Below, one piece after another: positions 60,252 to 64,000 of a stretch of 64,000 nt of DNA; position 1 is the stretch's first letter, and the number at the start of each line of letters is the position of its first letter. The translations under genes and the position numbers were made by a program. Source of the DNA: Ceriagrion tenellum (taxonomy: Eukaryota > Arthropoda > Insecta > Odonata > Coenagrionidae); assembly GCA_963169105.1 (NCBI GenBank), contig OY720632.1, positions 53,787,136 through 53,851,135 of the forward strand, in the 5' to 3' direction. The notes beneath the pieces were generated by a model. The model did no database searches. It was not told the origin of the DNA and saw only the letters and a list, made by a program, of their open reading frames with translations.

Positions 60252-60895
60252 ACTCCGTGCAATCGGGGTCGATTCTGGAACCATTTTAAAAATCCACATT
60301 TTATTGCCTCCGAGACATCGCCCGGAAACACATCCGTAGAGGAAAATTTAGCCCAATCGCGTTGCTTCGATTAAGAGTTTGTTGCTCCGGTAGTTCTTTT
60401 AGGAAAAGCGTCATAATCCTCCTCCAAAACTGAATGAAAATTTATTAGGAAAGATAAGAGAAAGAATTATAGAGTAAAGAAGAGCACGGAATGCATGCGA
60501 AGAAAGTAGATGAGGAATCTTGCCCTTGCTCACCCCTGAGAGGAAGTGTTATAGCACGTTGGGGGTTGAAATATACAGGGGAAATGAATCGCGAGGTAGT
60601 TATGAAGACACGGAAAGAAAGAACATCCAGGGAGTTGTGTTTGAATAGCTCGATATAATTTCGACCATATAATTACGGAGTCATACGGTATATGCAATCA
60701 AAGTTTTTATGTTCGAATAACTAATCAAATTCTCCATCAGACTTTCCGATTTTGTTTTTTTAGCGAAATATCGTTGATGTAGTCAACTTTCTCGATTACA
60801 GTCACTATAATTAACATATCAAACGAATATGCAATCCATCCGTACGCTTCAATACGCGATCCGATTCCGATCGAGAAGGAAGGAGCAATTCCCAA
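60252..60895. other. Mixed to AT-rich interval without recognisable content
   Basis: Composition falls from balanced to AT-rich. No frame or repeat of note. Confidence 0.45.
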
Positions 60896-61725
60896 ACCCA
60901 AACCACCCGTGAGTGCGTTCATGTGCATTCGTGAGCGTGCGTGCAGGCTGATTCGCGATGCAATGTGCGTGCGTGGGGTGGGCAGGATGAGTGGAGCGGA
61001 GATTTTTACGACGCGGCCGTATAGTTATGGCTGTGACTGCGGATACGGATCCACTCCATGCTCCCGCCTTCTTCGGACGCACCCCACTGTGAGAACCTTC
61101 CTCTCGAACGCGTCCTCATCCCCTCCAATGCCATCCCACCCTGCTCTCTCCCCTTCGCACACCCAAAACCTCCATCTTCTCTTCCCTCCCTTTGCCTTTT
61201 ATGCATCCACCTCGTATATTAAACCCCCCTCACCCCCGAGAAGCACACTCCACCGAACCCCTTCCCTAATCTCACCGACTTCCTCCCTCCCACCTATCCG
61301 GAACCCAAAAGCCACGATGATCCTCGCCACCCCCCCCTTTCTGGAATCCCGGAGGGACCTTAGGTCCGCCCCGTCGTAGAGCAGCCAGTCGCCTCCTCCT
61401 TCTGCCAGGTTTTCCATCATTCGCAGTGTTTGGCCTCGGGAAACCCACCCTCGGTCCAGCCCTTCCTTCCGCGCCGCCCGTAACTTTCCTGCCCCCACCC
61501 TCCCGATGGTACACGTCTCTCCCACTCCCTCCACGCGACCTAACTGCCAGGAAAGGGCACTGCAATAAACACATACTTCGGGCCTATTGTTGGCGTGTGC
61601 GATTCGGTCGTAACAGTGATGGAGTAATCCCGGCGATTATGATCCCAATGGTGATAATAATATCAAGAGTACCACGAAACGACACAACGCACAGCGATCA
61701 AATTCTATCACCTTAGCCCCCTTTT
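60896..61725. other. Pyrimidine-rich (+ strand) island
   Basis: The left end (60905-61080) is a balanced GC-rich part with GTGCGTGCGTG words. The + strand is C/T-rich from about 61085 to about 61550. The 156-codon + frame and 100-111-codon minus frames are Pro/Ser/Thr- or Gly/Arg-rich. Compositional. Confidence 0.55.
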
Positions 61726-64000
61726 GCCTAAGTCCTTCTTCGCACCACTTTCTGTTTTCTTCGTGTGGCAGGATCATCAAGTGTAATTCCCACATAATAA
61801 ATCAGGTGTATGATACTTCGCGTTTAATGTCACCTTGCCAATGTGCTCCGATACTTCCGCCTAGTTGTTTCAAAATTTAATATAGCCCAATTTGAAATTT
61901 TCAAATCTATCAAAGCGATATATGTGGATATTATTTGGTACGTAAGCCGCTAGAGATTATTCAACCCAAGATTTAATAAAAACTATTATTTTAGTTATCT
62001 GTAGGAAATTAGGTCTAAAGGTTCAATCTTTTAGTTTTTAAATCAAGCCTAAGTTATCCTCTCACAGTTACCAAAAATGCTGAATTTTGGTGAAATGAAA
62101 CAAGTTCGGCTTCCTTATTTCTAAAATACGTGGGGGAAATAATCTGTTTTGTAAAAAGCTGGCTAATGAAATAGGAGGTTAAGGAAAAAATATTTCTATT
62201 ACTATAGAGACCTAGAAAAATCTCGGGTAGTAGCTACGTTCACAGTGGAAATACGACTTAAGGAAGTAGCAGTTGAGCAATGGAAAGACTATATTGATAT
62301 AATTAACAAGTTAAATATATTTATGTTATTTCAAAACGATATGCTGTGAAATATTTGCGCTGAACTTCAGTAAACAATTTTTCGTAATTTTGAAGGAATA
62401 TATTTCACCATGTATTAAGAAAATAAAAACTAAAAATTTTCTGTTGCCATATATAAATTTTAGTTTGCACAATGGATTTCAGTCTTCTGTTACATCTTTG
62501 ATCACAGAATTGACTTTAGCTTTTTTAATTTTTTGTGTTAAATTGCCCCGGAATTTAGGCAGCCAAATACTAATAAACTTCTTACGAAAATACTGAATTT
62601 GAACATTTACTGAATGACCCCAGAAGAAAAGAGTTAATCTAAGTCTTTCGAAGATATTTTCCTCTACGATAAATTTTTTAACAGGTTTGTGTAAAGAAAT
62701 CGTGTGTTTGCGTTTAGGCGTTTTATTTGACGTTTTCACAAAATTTATTGAAAAGTAAAAACCGAGAGGTAACCCAAATTCAATACAAACAATTCAATAC
62801 AAACAATTCAATACAATTTACTTTTCCATTCTCCATCCTACATTAATTTTTACGTTCTCCTCTTATTCTCGGGTTCTATATAATTTGGGCCAGTTTATCA
62901 GAGAGATACGAGGGGTAGTATTTCTTCGCGCGTGACTGGACTAGTAATTAAATCCTTCCTATATTTTTGTATTCATCTAATTTTTCTGAACTATATTGTA
63001 TATATGATTGTCCACTGCTAGCCATAATCCAGACTTTACCATTGATTGTATTAGTCTTTGACTTTTACTCTAACGATCCAATTCACTATAATTCCATGCA
63101 AAATTTCATCTTATTAACACTTTTACTGTAAGCTTTCTTCCTAATGAAAACTTCAGTACCTTTATCCCATTCTTTGTTATTTAATTTAAACTTTTCAAAT
63201 ACCTCCCTGGGTTTCTGATTTTATTTTCTTTAGTTGTCCATTACATCACCTAAAAGTGCTCATAAATATGTGTAAAGACCATTTTCTTTCATAAAGGATG
63301 CCATCTCTGAATTTGAGGGCTAAAATTTACTGTTGAAACCTTTAATTATTTTATAGATTGAGGAAAACAACCTCTGTAAAAAATCCACGAAAAGGAAAAT
63401 TAACCACTTGTTTTGATTACTTAAATTTATCCTGGCATTTGTACTTTTGATCCACATTAGTTAATGCCACATATACTGAAGTTTTGTGTGGCACAGAAAT
63501 TAATTTACCCAGAATCCATCCCTCAAAAATGCGACTCTTAAGACTTTGATTCTAGTTTGACGCCCTATGACATGCTGGTGTCACAATAAGTATGCCGAAC
63601 CGCTGAGTATTCATCTAGAAAAGTTGGGGGGAGAAAAACTGTCCTCTAAATTACTCTCTAGCTATGGATAACACTCGAAACCGTTAAACAGCAAGGACAG
63701 ACCTTTTCAAAACTATTGGCATTAAAGGGATTTGAATCACCCCCACCATGCACATATCGACGTTATCAGTTTAATATAACTCAGAGCTCTTATATGAATA
63801 ATTGTCAATATTAAATACTGTCAACAGTTTCTAATCATTTCAATGTAAACATCCTTAGGTTATTCTCAGATAGAAGGCAGCGTAGTGTTCCTTTTCTTCA
63901 CATTCCTATCTCGTTCTCAAAATCACCTACTCCAACGTCATTTCCCTTCCTATTACTTCACCCTTCCTTCTAGCCATTTCTCCTTCTTATCCTTAGTGCG
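61726..64000. other. AT-rich right flank
   Basis: About 2.3 kb of AT-rich DNA to the window edge, with a 14-bp minisatellite at 62.78 kb. Opposed short frames at 62390-62739 (68 codons +, 86 codons -) have no recognised family. The last 100 bases turn C/T-rich, probably the start of another island cut by the window end. Confidence 0.5.
62778..62816. repeat. 14-bp tandem repeat, about 2.8 copies
   Basis: ATTCAATACAAACA occurs twice exactly, followed by a partial third copy ending ATACAA. The identity of the units indicates recent slippage. Confidence 0.85.

Noticed and set aside
63700..63760. Possible tRNA or SINE B box on the minus strand (GGTGATTCAAATCCC)
   Set aside because: No A box at a suitable distance upstream on the minus strand and no cloverleaf pairing seen.
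1..64000. CRISPR arrays, rRNA genes, bacterial operons, prophage
   Set aside because: No regularly spaced direct repeats, no conserved rRNA words and no ribosome-binding-site-led gene strings were seen. The sequence is eukaryotic in character.

Overview
The window reads as intergenic or intronic DNA from a eukaryote. There is no bacterial-type gene packing, no operon and no recognisable full-length protein. Candidate tRNA-derived SINE fragments, one LINE endonuclease-like fragment and many low-complexity tracts suggest an animal genome. An arthropod is my best guess from the style of these repeats, but nothing in the window proves it.

The main large-scale structure is a mosaic. AT-rich stretches of about 0.5-4 kb alternate with more than 30 GC-richer islands of roughly 0.2-1.3 kb. 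Most islands are strongly strand-asymmetric: one strand is nearly all purine (GGGA/GAGG words) and the other pyrimidine (CCCT/CTCC). Purines lie on the + strand near 3.96-4.19, 6.85-7.02, 9.8-10.0, 11.25-11.93, 15.6-16.05, 17.4-17.9, 25.1-26.0, 27.2-27.6, 34.5-35.1, 36.7-37.05, 37.55-38.6, 39.5-40.1, 46.55-46.75, 49.3-49.6 and 51.05-51.87 kb. Pyrimidines lie on the + strand near 0.36-0.95, 13.0-14.0, 27.65-28.1, 31.2-31.65, 36.3-36.68, 42.5-43.05, 46.8-47.4, 54.3-54.9, 58.8-59.0 and 61.05-61.55 kb. Several islands are back-to-back pairs that switch purine strand at one point. Long Pro/Ser/Leu-rich or Gly/Arg/Glu-rich open frames in the islands follow from this composition and are not evidence of genes.

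The AT-rich stretches hold most of the recognisable repeats. Two short fragments look like tRNA-derived SINE heads with A and B boxes (2.56 and 4.77 kb). At 52.5-52.75 kb a fragment looks like a decayed CR1/L2-type LINE endonuclease. A dispersed motif occurs about nine times in 64 kb on both strands. Its pattern is a CTGAWGATGAC-like block, a short variable part, GAAAC-tGGTC, AATAAA and then GTTTT-tCATT. At 21.93-22.14 kb two copies sit head to head as an imperfect inverted repeat.

Smaller features are perfect hairpins (49.88 kb with 18-bp arms, 22.04 kb, 12.01 kb, 32.79 kb), a near-perfect stem-loop at 60.21 kb, G-quadruplex motifs (0.52, 5.74, 9.81, 39.76, 39.92, 46.55 kb), a compact CpG cluster at 5.81-5.90 kb and a few micro- and minisatellites. 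I found no rRNA, no intact tRNA, no CRISPR array and no credible protein-coding exon. Small exons of a split gene could still be hidden in the window.
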